DNA from: a bacterium
Lineage (GTDB): Bacteria; Pseudomonadota; Alphaproteobacteria; Micavibrionales; UBA2020
Direction: 5' to 3'
Length of the DNA: 64,000 bases
Assembly (NCBI GenBank): GCA_029945425.1
Contig: JAQSDV010000004.1
Coordinates: 792,991 to 856,990 of the forward strand
Each line of letters begins with the position of its first letter. Positions within the stretch are counted from its first letter, which is position 1. Positions 42,717 to 51,438 of the stretch are shown here, in pieces. Below the pieces are notes generated by a model that was not told where the DNA came from, did no database searches, and saw nothing but the letters and a program-made list of their open reading frames with translations. A program made the translations under genes and the position numbers.

Positions 42717-44051
42717 ATGTTCTTTAAATCTGGGCCTGTGGCCGAGAAAAAGCCGAAGACGACATCGCTCTGGATGGCGCTGCCGGTTCTCGCCTTCTGC
42801 GCGATCCTGACGCCGCCCTCGAACGCTTACGCGCAGGCTTGCGAATCTCCGGGTGACGCCTCGTCCGACTTCAGCGATCTGGCCTCCGACATCGTGGACG
42901 AACTGAACGACTTCATCGACCAGGAAGAAAACTTCATCACCGAACTCGTGACGCACCGCGCGAAATACGAGATGCTGAACCGCCTTTATGAATTCGACTT
43001 CAACATCCGCGTCGGCCTGACCAACTGGTGGTGGAACACGTCCCACAACTGCTTCCTCTGCGCGATGAAGCACCAGGCCATGCAGCTTTCCGCCGACCAG
43101 GTGGACCAGAGCCGCGTGCTGGGATCGTTGATGGACGCGCAGATGCAGAACGAAATCACCAACGACGTCAACCAGCAGGAAGTAGAGGCAACGCACCGCT
43201 ACCAGCCGAACGAAGCGTCCTGCCCGGTCGACTCTCTCGCGGCACCCGGCGGCGGCGCGACCGAAGGCGGCGTGACGCAAGCTTACCTGATGTCCCGCGC
43301 GCTTTCCCGCGCGATGGCGAAGGAAGCGCAGCCGCGCCGTTCCAACGCGACCGGCTCGCCCTCCGAAATGGGCTCGGGCGCTGAAAGCAACTGGCTCTGG
43401 AACGACTACGTGAACAAATGGTGCGATCCCGCGGTCGGCGACCAGGGTTGCACCGTGGCGGGGGATCCCGTGACGGCGCACAAGCATACCGACATCCCGG
43501 GATTGCTCTGGGGCGACAAGCAAACGATCGATATGGAAGACCAGAAGCAGCGCGATATCGTGGAGGCCGCGACCCGCTATTTCATCAACCTGAAAACCCC
43601 GAACCCCGTGCCCGCGCAGGTTATCGCAGCGCCGCAAGGTCAGGAAACGATCCTCGACCGCCGCTCGCAAAGCGCGCGCCTCAACACCGTCTATAACGTG
43701 ATCGGCCAGATGATCGCGGAACGCGCCGGCGGCTCCGGCGTTAACTCGCAAGATATGCGCGTGGCGGCGGGCCTGCCCCCGGGCAACGCCGCGACCGATG
43801 CCAGCTACCGTGAATTGATGCAGGCGATGACCATGGACCGCCACCGCGACCCGCAATGGATCGTGCGCATCGTGAACGAACCGGAGGCTGTCTTGCGCGA
43901 ACAAGGCTCCGTCAACGCGATCAAGATGCAGCAGATGAACGACTTGTACAAACGCTGGGAAGAGCTGCTTTGGATGTCGGCCGCGATGTATGCCAGCAAC
44001 CTCGACTCCGACATCCCGCATGACCTGGATGACGCAGCACCGACCCGCTAA
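42717..44051 (+). CDS. Exported protein of unknown family, paralog 4 of 4 (444 aa)
   Basis: A signal peptide ends in SNAYAQACES. The core follows: VGLTNWWWNTSHNCFLCAMKHQAMQL, CPVDSLAAPGGG, WCDPAVGDQGC, LDRRSQSARLNTVYNVIGQ - ERAGG, and a C-terminal YKRWEELLWMSAAMYASNL. AAGGAGAG precedes the ATG. It ends the paralog run; a small exported peptide gene follows after 21 bases. Confidence 0.8.
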   Translation: MFFKSGPVAEKKPKTTSLWMALPVLAFCAILTPPSNAYAQACESPGDASSDFSDLASDIVDELNDFIDQEENFITELVTHRAKYEMLNRLYEFDFNIRVGLTNWWWNTSHNCFLCAMKHQAMQLSADQVDQSRVLGSLMDAQMQNEITNDVNQQEVEATHRYQPNEASCPVDSLAAPGGGATEGGVTQAYLMSRALSRAMAKEAQPRRSNATGSPSEMGSGAESNWLWNDYVNKWCDPAVGDQGCTVAGDPVTAHKHTDIPGLLWGDKQTIDMEDQKQRDIVEAATRYFINLKTPNPVPAQVIAAPQGQETILDRRSQSARLNTVYNVIGQMIAERAGGSGVNSQDMRVAAGLPPGNAATDASYRELMQAMTMDRHRDPQWIVRIVNEPEAVLREQGSVNAIKMQQMNDLYKRWEELLWMSAAMYASNLDSDIPHDLDDAAPTR

Positions 44052-44072
44052 ACCGAATACCGGAGACATGAC

Positions 44073-44240
44073 ATGAAAAAGAAAACCGCCATCGTCCTTT
44101 CCGCCATCGCCCTCGTGCTGGTGCTGACCGGGCCTGCCGCCGCCGTCTTCGAATGTCCATGGACGGCAGTGACGGGCAACAACCCTTCGGCTGACGGCGA
44201 TTACGGCTGCGAAGACACCTCCGCCACCGGCCCCTGCTAA
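44073..44240 (+). CDS. Small exported cysteine-containing peptide (55 aa)
   Basis: The reading frame MKKKTAIVLSAIALVLVL has a strong signal peptide that would be cut after GPAAA or nearby, leaving a mature peptide of about 30 residues with three cysteines (FECPW, DYGCED, and a C-terminal cysteine). GGAG precedes the ATG by seven bases. It lies just behind the four-paralog operon and before its terminator hairpin, so it is likely co-transcribed. No homolog is recognised. Confidence 0.6.
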   Translation: MKKKTAIVLSAIALVLVLTGPAAAVFECPWTAVTGNNPSADGDYGCEDTSATGPC

Positions 44241-44266
44241 CCTTCGGCCACGGCTTTAGAATTTCC

Positions 44267-44302
44267 ATTATCCCGCGCCTGCTTGCTGCAGCGCGGGATA
44301 AT
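44267..44302 (+). terminator. Hairpin after the paralog operon
   Basis: ATTATCCCGCGC pairs with GCGCGGGATAAT (12-bp arms), followed by a modest T-rich stretch. This is a probable terminator. Confidence 0.6.
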
Positions 44303-44430
44303 CTTGTTATATGATTATGTAATAATCACAATCTTGCTTCTTTTGAACAACTGCTCTGCAGCCAGTCGACACAACATCTTGTGTCTGGTATCTTCCGATT
44401 CAAGCTATCCATAGTTACGGGGATACTTTG

Positions 44431-44661
44431 ATGCCTTTCAGCTGGTCTGATCGTGAACGCATTGCGCGCGCGCTTATCGAAACCTATCCGACAACGGAAA
44501 GGCTGGAGCTGTCCCTTGATGACCTGCAGCAGATGGTCGTCACGCTTCCCCAATTTACCGGCCCTGAAAATCCGCCCAGCCGCGCGCATCTTGATTCCAT
44601 ACTCTGGACCTGGATGCGCCTGGCCGATCCCGTGGAAGAGATCGGAGGAGCCGCCGCATGA
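44431..44661 (+). CDS. iscX: IscX-family iron-sulfur assembly adaptor (76 aa)
   Basis: The start FSWSDRERIARALIETYP and the later DLQQMVVTLPQFTG with a C-terminal ILWTWMRLADP helix follow the IscX (YfhJ) pattern. IscX binds IscS and regulates iron-sulfur assembly. It lies apart from the other isc genes here. The ATG at 44431 is chosen over a TTG three bases before it. Its stop overlaps the next gene (ATGA). Confidence 0.75.
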   Translation: MPFSWSDRERIARALIETYPTTERLELSLDDLQQMVVTLPQFTGPENPPSRAHLDSILWTWMRLADPVEEIGGAAA

Positions 44662-46304
44662 ACGACATGTCGCCGACCCTTCCCGATAACAACAAAAATG
44701 AAAACGGGAAATCGCTGCACTGGCATGTATTAGGGGGCAATAACAAACACCGCATCGGCGCAAACGCCGGTATGGCTGTCTATTCCGAAACCGGCGCCGA
44801 TGGCGCGGTCAAGACCACGCGCCTGATGTTCGATGCCGGTGCGCTGATCGGCGAGAGCAAATTCGCCGAATATCCCGAACTTGCCGCCTGCGACAACGTG
44901 ATCCCCGATATGGAGCGTCATTTTGCGAAAAAAGGCAGCGCCGATAAACCGGCCGAGCCCATCGACGCCATTTTCCTGACCCACAACCATGTGGACCATG
45001 TCGGCGCGATCCCGTTCTATATCCTGATGGGCTATGAAGTGCCGAAGATTTACGCGACGCCCTATACGGTGAAGCGTTTAGAGCAGGAACTGGCCAACGC
45101 GAATATCGACCCCGAAGACTGGCCCGAAATGATCTCCATCGCCCCCGGCACGCCCGTGCAGGAAGGCAAGGTCAAGGTCAACGCGTTCTGGGTCTCGCAT
45201 TCCACGCCGCAATCCGCAGGCTTCTTCATCGAAACGCCGGAGGGGAATATTCTGAACCCCGGCGATTTCAAGATGGACCCGACGCTGGTCTGGGGCCCTG
45301 CCTTCAACAACGCGCAATTCAACCGCATGATCGCGGGCAAGCCTGTCGACCTGCTGCTGCTCGATTCCACGGGCGCCGACCGCGACACGCCGACGACGCA
45401 CGAGGCCGATGTGCGCGCCACGTTGCGCGGCCTCATGAAAAAATATCCCGGCAAGCGCTTCGTCATCGGCGTCATGAGCGGGTATGAAGAAAACCTCGCC
45501 TCGGTCGCGCAGGTCGCGGCCGATGCCAACCGTTCCCTGTGGATTTCCGGCTGGTCGCACGAACAATCGATGTCGGCGCTGAAGGCGACCGGCATGTCGC
45601 TGTCGGATGCCGTGGGCCGCGAGATCAAGGTGCGCATGCTCGACAAGGGCAGCGCGTCAAAGGATCTGGCCGAGGCGCGTCCCGGCTCCGCCGTCGTCAT
45701 CGTCACGGGCGCATCGGGCATGCCGAATGCCGTGCTGCCGCGCGCGGCGGATGGCGTGCATCCCACGCTGACGCTCGACAAGGATAAAGACATCATCCTG
45801 CTGGTCGCAACATCGATCCCGGGGCAGGAAGCATCGCGGGAGCGCATGCTGTCCATCCTGCGCGCCAAGGGCTTCAAGGTTCTGACGAAGGCGGAGGATA
45901 CGCTTTATTCCCACGCCCATGCGCGGCTGCCCGAATTGATGGATTTCGCGAAACTGGCGAACCCGAAAAACGTGCTGCCCATTCACGGTGACACACATCT
46001 GCGCGAGGCGAACCGCGAAGCCCTTGCCAAGCTTGGCTTCAACAGCCTCTCCGCCGAAAACGGCGATGTGCTGCGCGTGACCAAATCGGGCGTTGAATCG
46101 ATCAACCCCGAAAGCAAGGGCCGCCCGAAACTGGTGGGCTTCAAGACGCTGCAGGGGCTGCGCTGGAACGAAAAGAACTACATGCAGATCAACGCGCCGC
46201 AGGACAAGCCGGAGACGCCCGAGCCTGCAAACAACAACAGCAAGCCCAAGCGCCCCAAAATTTTCAACGTCAATCCGCCGCCCAAGCCGCCTTCGGCGGC
46301 GTAA
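44658..46304 (+). CDS. RNase J-like metallo-beta-lactamase-fold hydrolase (548 aa)
   Basis: The metal-binding motif THNHVDHVGAIPF lies near residue 107. WVSHSTPQSAGFFIETPEGNIL and NPGDFKMDP follow, and HGDTHLREANREALAKLG near 445 is the beta-CASP-type C-terminal region. The plan matches RNase J-family enzymes, about 550 residues, but the N-terminus and C-terminal tail (KPKRPKIFNVNPPPKPPS) are unusual. It may be a ribonuclease or a related nucleic-acid hydrolase. The overlap with iscX suggests translational coupling. Confidence 0.75.
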   Translation: MNDMSPTLPDNNKNENGKSLHWHVLGGNNKHRIGANAGMAVYSETGADGAVKTTRLMFDAGALIGESKFAEYPELAACDNVIPDMERHFAKKGSADKPAEPIDAIFLTHNHVDHVGAIPFYILMGYEVPKIYATPYTVKRLEQELANANIDPEDWPEMISIAPGTPVQEGKVKVNAFWVSHSTPQSAGFFIETPEGNILNPGDFKMDPTLVWGPAFNNAQFNRMIAGKPVDLLLLDSTGADRDTPTTHEADVRATLRGLMKKYPGKRFVIGVMSGYEENLASVAQVAADANRSLWISGWSHEQSMSALKATGMSLSDAVGREIKVRMLDKGSASKDLAEARPGSAVVIVTGASGMPNAVLPRAADGVHPTLTLDKDKDIILLVATSIPGQEASRERMLSILRAKGFKVLTKAEDTLYSHAHARLPELMDFAKLANPKNVLPIHGDTHLREANREALAKLGFNSLSAENGDVLRVTKSGVESINPESKGRPKLVGFKTLQGLRWNEKNYMQINAPQDKPETPEPANNNSKPKRPKIFNVNPPPKPPSAA

Positions 46305-46330
46305 GACTTGTCCGCCTGCGGTCGCCTGAA

Positions 46331-47848
46331 TTAGGCTTGCTGCAAACGCGGTGCCGGTCTCGACGGGGCTTGCGGGCGCGGCGGTGACTGGCGGAACAGC
46401 GGATCGCTGGTGAAGATGCCCTGCAAAATCTGCTGCATGCCTTCTGCTTTTTCCGGATGCTTGTCCAGCAACTCGCGTGCCTGATCGATCAGGTTGCGGC
46501 GTGCGTTCAGCAGCGCCTTGACGTCGCCCGGGTTTTTCGCAACGGCGGGGTCGCTGTAAATTTTCGCCTGCAGCAGGTCGAACATCTGCCACGGCGCGAC
46601 TTGCGGGGTCGCGGCCGGGCCGCCGCCGAACAGGTGCTTCAGCGCCTCGGCCATATCCGGCCCTTCGAGGGTTTTCTGGACGATCGCCGCCTTCAGCTCA
46701 TAGGCCGAACGCACGAATTGCAGCGCGTCGTCGATGGCGGTGCCCTGCACCTTGTTCTGGACCAGAATGCGGAAATAATCATCGCCCAGCGCCGCTGCGC
46801 CCGACAGATGTGTCGCCTGCGCCGGCGTCAGGGCGGTTTTTTCGGTGATGTCATAGGCCATGTCGCGCATCTGCGCAGGGGTCAGCTTGCGGAAATTTTC
46901 CACGCCCATTTTTTCCACACGCGCCTGCAATTCGAACAGGGCAGGGTAGGTGGTCGCGACAATCGCGCCAAAGTAAGCGTTGTTATCGGAATCATACGTC
47001 TTGGTGCGCGCATTTTCGGTCAGCGCGACCAGCGTCGCCTTGAAATTCGCGTATTCGCCGATCAGCGCGGCGGGTCCGCCGTCCTTCACCGTCTGCATCA
47101 GCGCGCCGACTTCGGAGAAAGTTTCTGTTTTGTGCAGCACGATGATCTGGTCAAACCCTTTGTTCGCGGCGCCGACGGTCGGCAGGTAACGCGTGTCGAA
47201 ACCGCGCCATGCGCCCTTCGCGCCCACGATATCGGCCATCTGTTCGCGGGTGATCGTGGTCTTGATGGTCGCCTGCTCCAGCGTATTGACGTCGCGGCCA
47301 TCCGGCGCGGTCAGGATGAAGGCCTGTTCCATGAATTCTTTTGCCGACAGGTTCGGGTTATAGGGCACAACCACGGATGCCGCCTGCGCCAGCGCATCGC
47401 CGGTCAGGCCCGGACGGATCGCCTGCGGCGCGAAAGCGCCCTGCTGCATCGAGAACGATGTTTGCGCAATCGCGGTCAGTTCCTCCGGCGACAGGCCGGA
47501 TACTTTTTTCGCGGTCAGGTATTCCTGCACCAGCCTGCCGAATTCGCGCACCGGCGTCTGGCGCAATTGCAGCTGCGTGCTGATCTGGTCGGGATCGACG
47601 AACACGACGCGTGGCGTACCGGCGGGGCGATCCTTGTTCACGCGCGTTTCAAGCGCGGCGAGGCGCTGCGATGCGCGCGTCGCATAACTTTGCTGCAATT
47701 GCGTGAAGGTCAGCGTGTTCTGCTGCACGGTTTCCGTTTGCGCGGCGTTGGGGGCAGGGCTTGTCGTTTGCGCGTTTGCGACCGCACCGCCGAAAGCGAG
47801 GGTCAGGCTGGCCACACCTGTCAGCAGGGCTCTTTTCATTGCATTCAT
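46331..47848 (-). CDS. Exported protein of unknown function (505 aa)
   Basis: A signal peptide ends in GGAVANAQT, so the protein is periplasmic or secreted. The rest is helical with no recognised domain and no obvious catalytic motif. The C-terminus is proline-rich (PPRPQAPSRPAPRLQQ). Start options are the ATG codons at 47848 and 47839. It converges with the RNase J-like gene. The gap 47849-48104 upstream holds a CCCCGCC/GGCGGGG hairpin (47961-47985) but no gene. Confidence 0.65.
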   Translation of the reverse strand: MNAMKRALLTGVASLTLAFGGAVANAQTTSPAPNAAQTETVQQNTLTFTQLQQSYATRASQRLAALETRVNKDRPAGTPRVVFVDPDQISTQLQLRQTPVREFGRLVQEYLTAKKVSGLSPEELTAIAQTSFSMQQGAFAPQAIRPGLTGDALAQAASVVVPYNPNLSAKEFMEQAFILTAPDGRDVNTLEQATIKTTITREQMADIVGAKGAWRGFDTRYLPTVGAANKGFDQIIVLHKTETFSEVGALMQTVKDGGPAALIGEYANFKATLVALTENARTKTYDSDNNAYFGAIVATTYPALFELQARVEKMGVENFRKLTPAQMRDMAYDITEKTALTPAQATHLSGAAALGDDYFRILVQNKVQGTAIDDALQFVRSAYELKAAIVQKTLEGPDMAEALKHLFGGGPAATPQVAPWQMFDLLQAKIYSDPAVAKNPGDVKALLNARRNLIDQARELLDKHPEKAEGMQQILQGIFTSDPLFRQSPPRPQAPSRPAPRLQQA

Positions 47849-48104
47849 TTCCACACCATTCCCGTTGAATCATTAATGTTTATAAGGGGATGCGAGGAAT
47901 ATATTCCATAACATAGGCAGGAGTCAAACAGGAATTTCACCAATTTTTTCAAGTGTTTAGCCCCGCCCTCATCACGGTGGCGGGGTATCGAGTGCCTTTT
48001 TCTTCACAATGTCCAATAACCGTATCATCTAAACCATAACACAAATATGCGAAAAACGCAATTAATGTCACGCAACTCGTTGAGGCCGCGAACGATTTCG
48101 CATC

Positions 48105-48142
48105 CAGAAAAAACCCGCCGGCATCACGCGCGGCGGGTTTTC
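48105..48142 (-). terminator. Rho-independent terminator of flgL
   Basis: AAACCCGCCG pairs with CGGCGGGTTT around a 10-base loop; on the minus strand a T run follows. It lies 19 bases beyond the flgL stop. Confidence 0.85.
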
Positions 48143-48160
48143 TTCCGGGAGGGAAAAGAA

Positions 48161-49171
48161 TTAGAGGAAGTTGATCAGCGACAGCTGGTTCACCATGCTG
48201 GTGACTTCATAGGATGCCTGCAGCTGCGTCTGCAGCGCCTGGATTTGCGTCACCACATCGGTCGTATCGGCGTTCTCCGCCTTGCCGACCAGACCCTGCA
48301 GCGTCGCAAGGTCGCTTTCATGGCTCGCCTGCACGGCGTTCAGCAGGTTGTAATTGCCGCCGACGCGCGTTGCCGCCGCGTCCAGTTTTTCGACGCCCGC
48401 GCGCGCGATGCCCATGATGTTCTGGATGACGTCGTCCAGTTCCGCCGCGGTCGGGATGTCGCCTGCGGCCGGTGCCTGCATATTGGCCATGAAACCCAGC
48501 GCCTTGATGATGTCCTGAAAACCGTCCACATCGGCGCGCACGGTATAATCCAGTTCCGTCGTCTCGCCGATGCGCGTCGTCACCTGACCCGAGGCCGACA
48601 GGCCGGGGTTCATGCCGAGATTGGCGGTGGTAAAGGCATCGACGTTGGCGGTCAGCTGCGCGGTCGAATTCACGCCCGTCAGCCAGTCGGACACCTGTTG
48701 CTGGAAATTGTTGTTGAGCACGTTTTCATCCGAAAACGGCGCGCTGGTGGAATCCGATCCTGCGAACAGGTAACGGCCGTCCACTTTCAGGTTGGCAAGA
48801 TCCTGCACGAAATCAAGCGCGTTCTGCGCGATCACCTTCAGCGACGGGATATCCGCCGCGCTGTCGCGCACGGCGGTCGTGATGCCCTCGATCAGCTGCG
48901 ACACCGCGTCGCGCGTCGCATCCATCGCCGTGTTCATCTGCGTGATGCGCGAGGTGAGACCGCTGATATTGTCGAGATAGCTTTGCACGCGGCCCAGGTC
49001 GCTGCGGTTGCGCTGGATGTTGGTGGCATCCGCGCCGAAACCCGCCAGCGTGTCGTATTTCTTGGTCGATGCGATCTGGCGCTGCAGATCGGTCATCTTG
49101 GCGTTCATGTCCTTCAGCCGCGCGATGTTCGCCTGCGTCGAGCCAAGGAAGGATACTTTTGAAATGGTCAT
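48161..49171 (-). CDS. flgL: Flagellar hook-associated protein 3, FlgL (336 aa)
   Basis: The N-terminal coiled-coil (MNAKMTDLQRQIASTKKYDTL) and the C-terminal helix (ALQTQLQASYEVTSMVNQLSLINFL) form the D0/D1 core of flagellin-like proteins; DGRYLFAGSDS in the middle is typical of FlgL. It joins the hook to the filament and is exported by the flagellar secretion system. It follows flgK by 15 bases. GGAGAG precedes the start. Confidence 0.9.
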   Translation of the reverse strand: MTISKVSFLGSTQANIARLKDMNAKMTDLQRQIASTKKYDTLAGFGADATNIQRNRSDLGRVQSYLDNISGLTSRITQMNTAMDATRDAVSQLIEGITTAVRDSAADIPSLKVIAQNALDFVQDLANLKVDGRYLFAGSDSTSAPFSDENVLNNNFQQQVSDWLTGVNSTAQLTANVDAFTTANLGMNPGLSASGQVTTRIGETTELDYTVRADVDGFQDIIKALGFMANMQAPAAGDIPTAAELDDVIQNIMGIARAGVEKLDAAATRVGGNYNLLNAVQASHESDLATLQGLVGKAENADTTDVVTQIQALQTQLQASYEVTSMVNQLSLINFL

Positions 49172-49186
49172 GTCATCTCTCCGTCA

Positions 49187-51265
49187 TCAAATCGCGTTCA
49201 GCAGCTCGTCCAGCATCTTTTCCGATGCCGAGATCATGCGCGCCGCCGCCGCATAGGCGGTCTGCACGCGGATCAGCTCCGATACTTCTTCGTCAAGGTC
49301 GACGCCGCTTTCATCGGTGAAGCGGGTCGTGAGCGTCTGCAAATAACTGTCTTCCTGCGTCGCGGCGGCGGTCGCGGCATTCGCGTCCTGCGCCTGGTCG
49401 GTCAGGACCGCGCGGCTGAAATCGCCGATGGATGCATTCGCGACAAGCCCGATCGACAGCCCGCCATTGGGGCCGAGGTTGTTCTGGCGGAACGGGGTAT
49501 GCGCAAGGTTGGTGACGGTCACGCCCATTGCGGTCAGCGGGGTGCCGACGCTGTTCTGCAGGGTAATGTCGCCGCCGTTAACGGGGGTCAGGATCAATTC
49601 GCCGCCAACGCCCAGCGACGCCGACAAATTCGGGATGGCGTTCAGCTGCGCGAGAAGCTCGACCGACGTATCGCCGGGCGCGATCGACACGGTCACGGTC
49701 GTGGCGCTGCCGACCTGAACGGTGAACGACGGGTTCTGCGCGGGATAGGTGAGGAAATCAAGGCCGAGGTCCTGAATGCCCGCGCCCAGATCGATATCGG
49801 TAATCGTGATGTCGCCGGTGCCGGTCAGAACCAGCTGGCCGCCGCTGCTGAGCGCCGCGACGTTCGATCCTGCGGCTGCGTTGATGTTGTTGACGAGGTC
49901 GAGCGCGGTGTCACCCGGGTTGATCGTCACGTTGAACGCGCCCGCGCCGACATCGATCGTGAAGTTGGCGGGCGCCGTGATGTTCGGTGCGGCGTCAAGG
50001 TCGGGGGTGTAGCTGTTGAGGTTGGTCGTGCCGTTGATGCGGTTCGATTGCGTGATGCCAAGCGCGGTGAACAGGTCGCCGCTGGAAATATCCGCGGTGC
50101 CGGCGGCGGTCTGCGACTGGTACGCGCCCAGCGCGAATTCGGAAATGCGGCGGATGACTTCGTTCGAGCCTGCGGGGATGACCGCATTCGTGGTTCCCGT
50201 GCGCAGCAGCGCAGGGTTGGCGATGATGGCCTGATTGACGCGGATCTGGCCCGCAAAACCGGAATAGCCGGTGATGCCGGGATCGGCCACGTTCGCGGGC
50301 ACGTTTCCATTTGCATCCGTGAACAGGCGCAAGCCCTGTTGTTCAAAGCGGAAGGCGAGCTTTTGCGCCATTTCGTCCATCTGCGCCTGATATGTGGGCA
50401 GCGTTTCATCGCGCAGCGTAAACAGCGCGCCGATATCGCCGCCGATCTGCCCTTGCGGCACCTCGGTGCCATTCGCATTGCCGATATGCAAACCGCCTGC
50501 GCTTGCGGGATAATAGGTGTTCGCATCCTGCGTGGATTTGGTGAAAAACAGTTCCTGCGCCGCGCCGTCGACCAGCGCCTGCCCCTGTTTCGTCATCACG
50601 ACCATTTTATTGTTGGCGCCGATGACGGTCGTGACCTCCATGAATTTCGATACTTGCGCGACCGCCATGTCGCGCTTGTCCTCCAGGTCGGCGGCGGAAC
50701 GCCCGGATGCGGACAGGTTCTGGATCTGGATGTTCAGGCTTGCGATGATTTTCAGCTGCGCGTTGACTTCGGTCACGCCGGCGGCGATTTTATCCTCCGC
50801 CTCGTTCTTCATGTCGTTCATCATGGTGCTGAATTTATTGAACGTCTCCGCCACCTGGCGCGCCTGCGTCACGGCGTTCGACAGCTGCGTCGTGCTGTTG
50901 GGGTCGGCGGAGAGGGCGGAAAACGCGTCGCCCAGCTTGCCGATTTTCGCGGAAATGGAGCTTTGCGCTTCGGACGCGCCGTGGAACGTCTGGATGCGGT
51001 CGAGGAAAGCGCTGGTCGTGACCGCGCCCGAAGCGAGGCTGGTCTGCTTCATCATGTCGCGGATCAGGTTCTTGTCGACGCTGCGCATAATCGCATTCAT
51101 CTCGACGCCCATGCCGACGCCGCCGACCACAAGCGTCTGGGTCGGCAAAATCTTCCGGGTAAATCCGGGCGTGGAGGCGTTCGCGATGTTGTTGGATATG
51201 GTGTCGAGCTGGCGTTGTGCCGCCCGAAGCCCGCTTAACGCCGCATCTAGTGATAATGTTGACAT
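49187..51265 (-). CDS. flgK: Flagellar hook-associated protein 1, FlgK (692 aa)
   Basis: The N-terminus STLSLDAALSGLRAAQRQLD-TISNNIANASTPGFTRK is the FlgK/rod signature. The C-terminus ends in a helical segment with ELIRVQTAYAAAARMISASEKMLDELL. A long central region with beta-rich repeats lies between them. It caps the hook for FlgL. The start is the ATG at 51263-51265; 27 codons upstream in the frame are rejected because they lack homology and overlap the sigma-54 promoter. Confidence 0.92.
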   Translation of the reverse strand: MSTLSLDAALSGLRAAQRQLDTISNNIANASTPGFTRKILPTQTLVVGGVGMGVEMNAIMRSVDKNLIRDMMKQTSLASGAVTTSAFLDRIQTFHGASEAQSSISAKIGKLGDAFSALSADPNSTTQLSNAVTQARQVAETFNKFSTMMNDMKNEAEDKIAAGVTEVNAQLKIIASLNIQIQNLSASGRSAADLEDKRDMAVAQVSKFMEVTTVIGANNKMVVMTKQGQALVDGAAQELFFTKSTQDANTYYPASAGGLHIGNANGTEVPQGQIGGDIGALFTLRDETLPTYQAQMDEMAQKLAFRFEQQGLRLFTDANGNVPANVADPGITGYSGFAGQIRVNQAIIANPALLRTGTTNAVIPAGSNEVIRRISEFALGAYQSQTAAGTADISSGDLFTALGITQSNRINGTTNLNSYTPDLDAAPNITAPANFTIDVGAGAFNVTINPGDTALDLVNNINAAAGSNVAALSSGGQLVLTGTGDITITDIDLGAGIQDLGLDFLTYPAQNPSFTVQVGSATTVTVSIAPGDTSVELLAQLNAIPNLSASLGVGGELILTPVNGGDITLQNSVGTPLTAMGVTVTNLAHTPFRQNNLGPNGGLSIGLVANASIGDFSRAVLTDQAQDANAATAAATQEDSYLQTLTTRFTDESGVDLDEEVSELIRVQTAYAAAARMISASEKMLDELLNAI

Positions 51266-51306
51266 GGCTGCACCATTGTTAAAATCATTCTTCCGCAGGG
51301 TATATA

Positions 51307-51322
51307 AGCAATAGACGTGCCA
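51307..51322 (-). promoter_or_regulatory. Sigma-54 promoter for flgK-flgL
   Basis: On the minus strand the sequence is TGGCACGTCTATTGCT, an exact match to the -24/-12 consensus TGGCACG-N4-TTGCW. It lies about 42 bases before the flgK start. Sigma-54 drives late flagellar genes in many alphaproteobacteria. Confidence 0.88.
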
Positions 51323-51392
51323 GATTGCCCGTTTCGGAAAAAACACATATAAATCAATACTTTAGTATTCATGCGCTTTCCCGTTCAAAAAA

Positions 51393-51408
51393 TGGCACAT
51401 CCCTTGCA
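51393..51408 (+). promoter_or_regulatory. Sigma-54 promoter for the gene at 51439
   Basis: TGGCACATCCCTTGCA matches the consensus at all fixed positions except the seventh. It lies 30 bases before the start and diverges from the flgK promoter. Confidence 0.82.
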
Positions 51409-51438
51409 ACGAAAAGGGTAGAGGAGTTTGGGCAAGCG

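Noticed and set aside
41331..44069. Very long minus-strand open frame (912 codons) opposite the paralog operon
   Set aside because: It is the reverse shadow of high-GC genes; composition is arginine/histidine/valine-rich, it crosses gene boundaries and has no domain.
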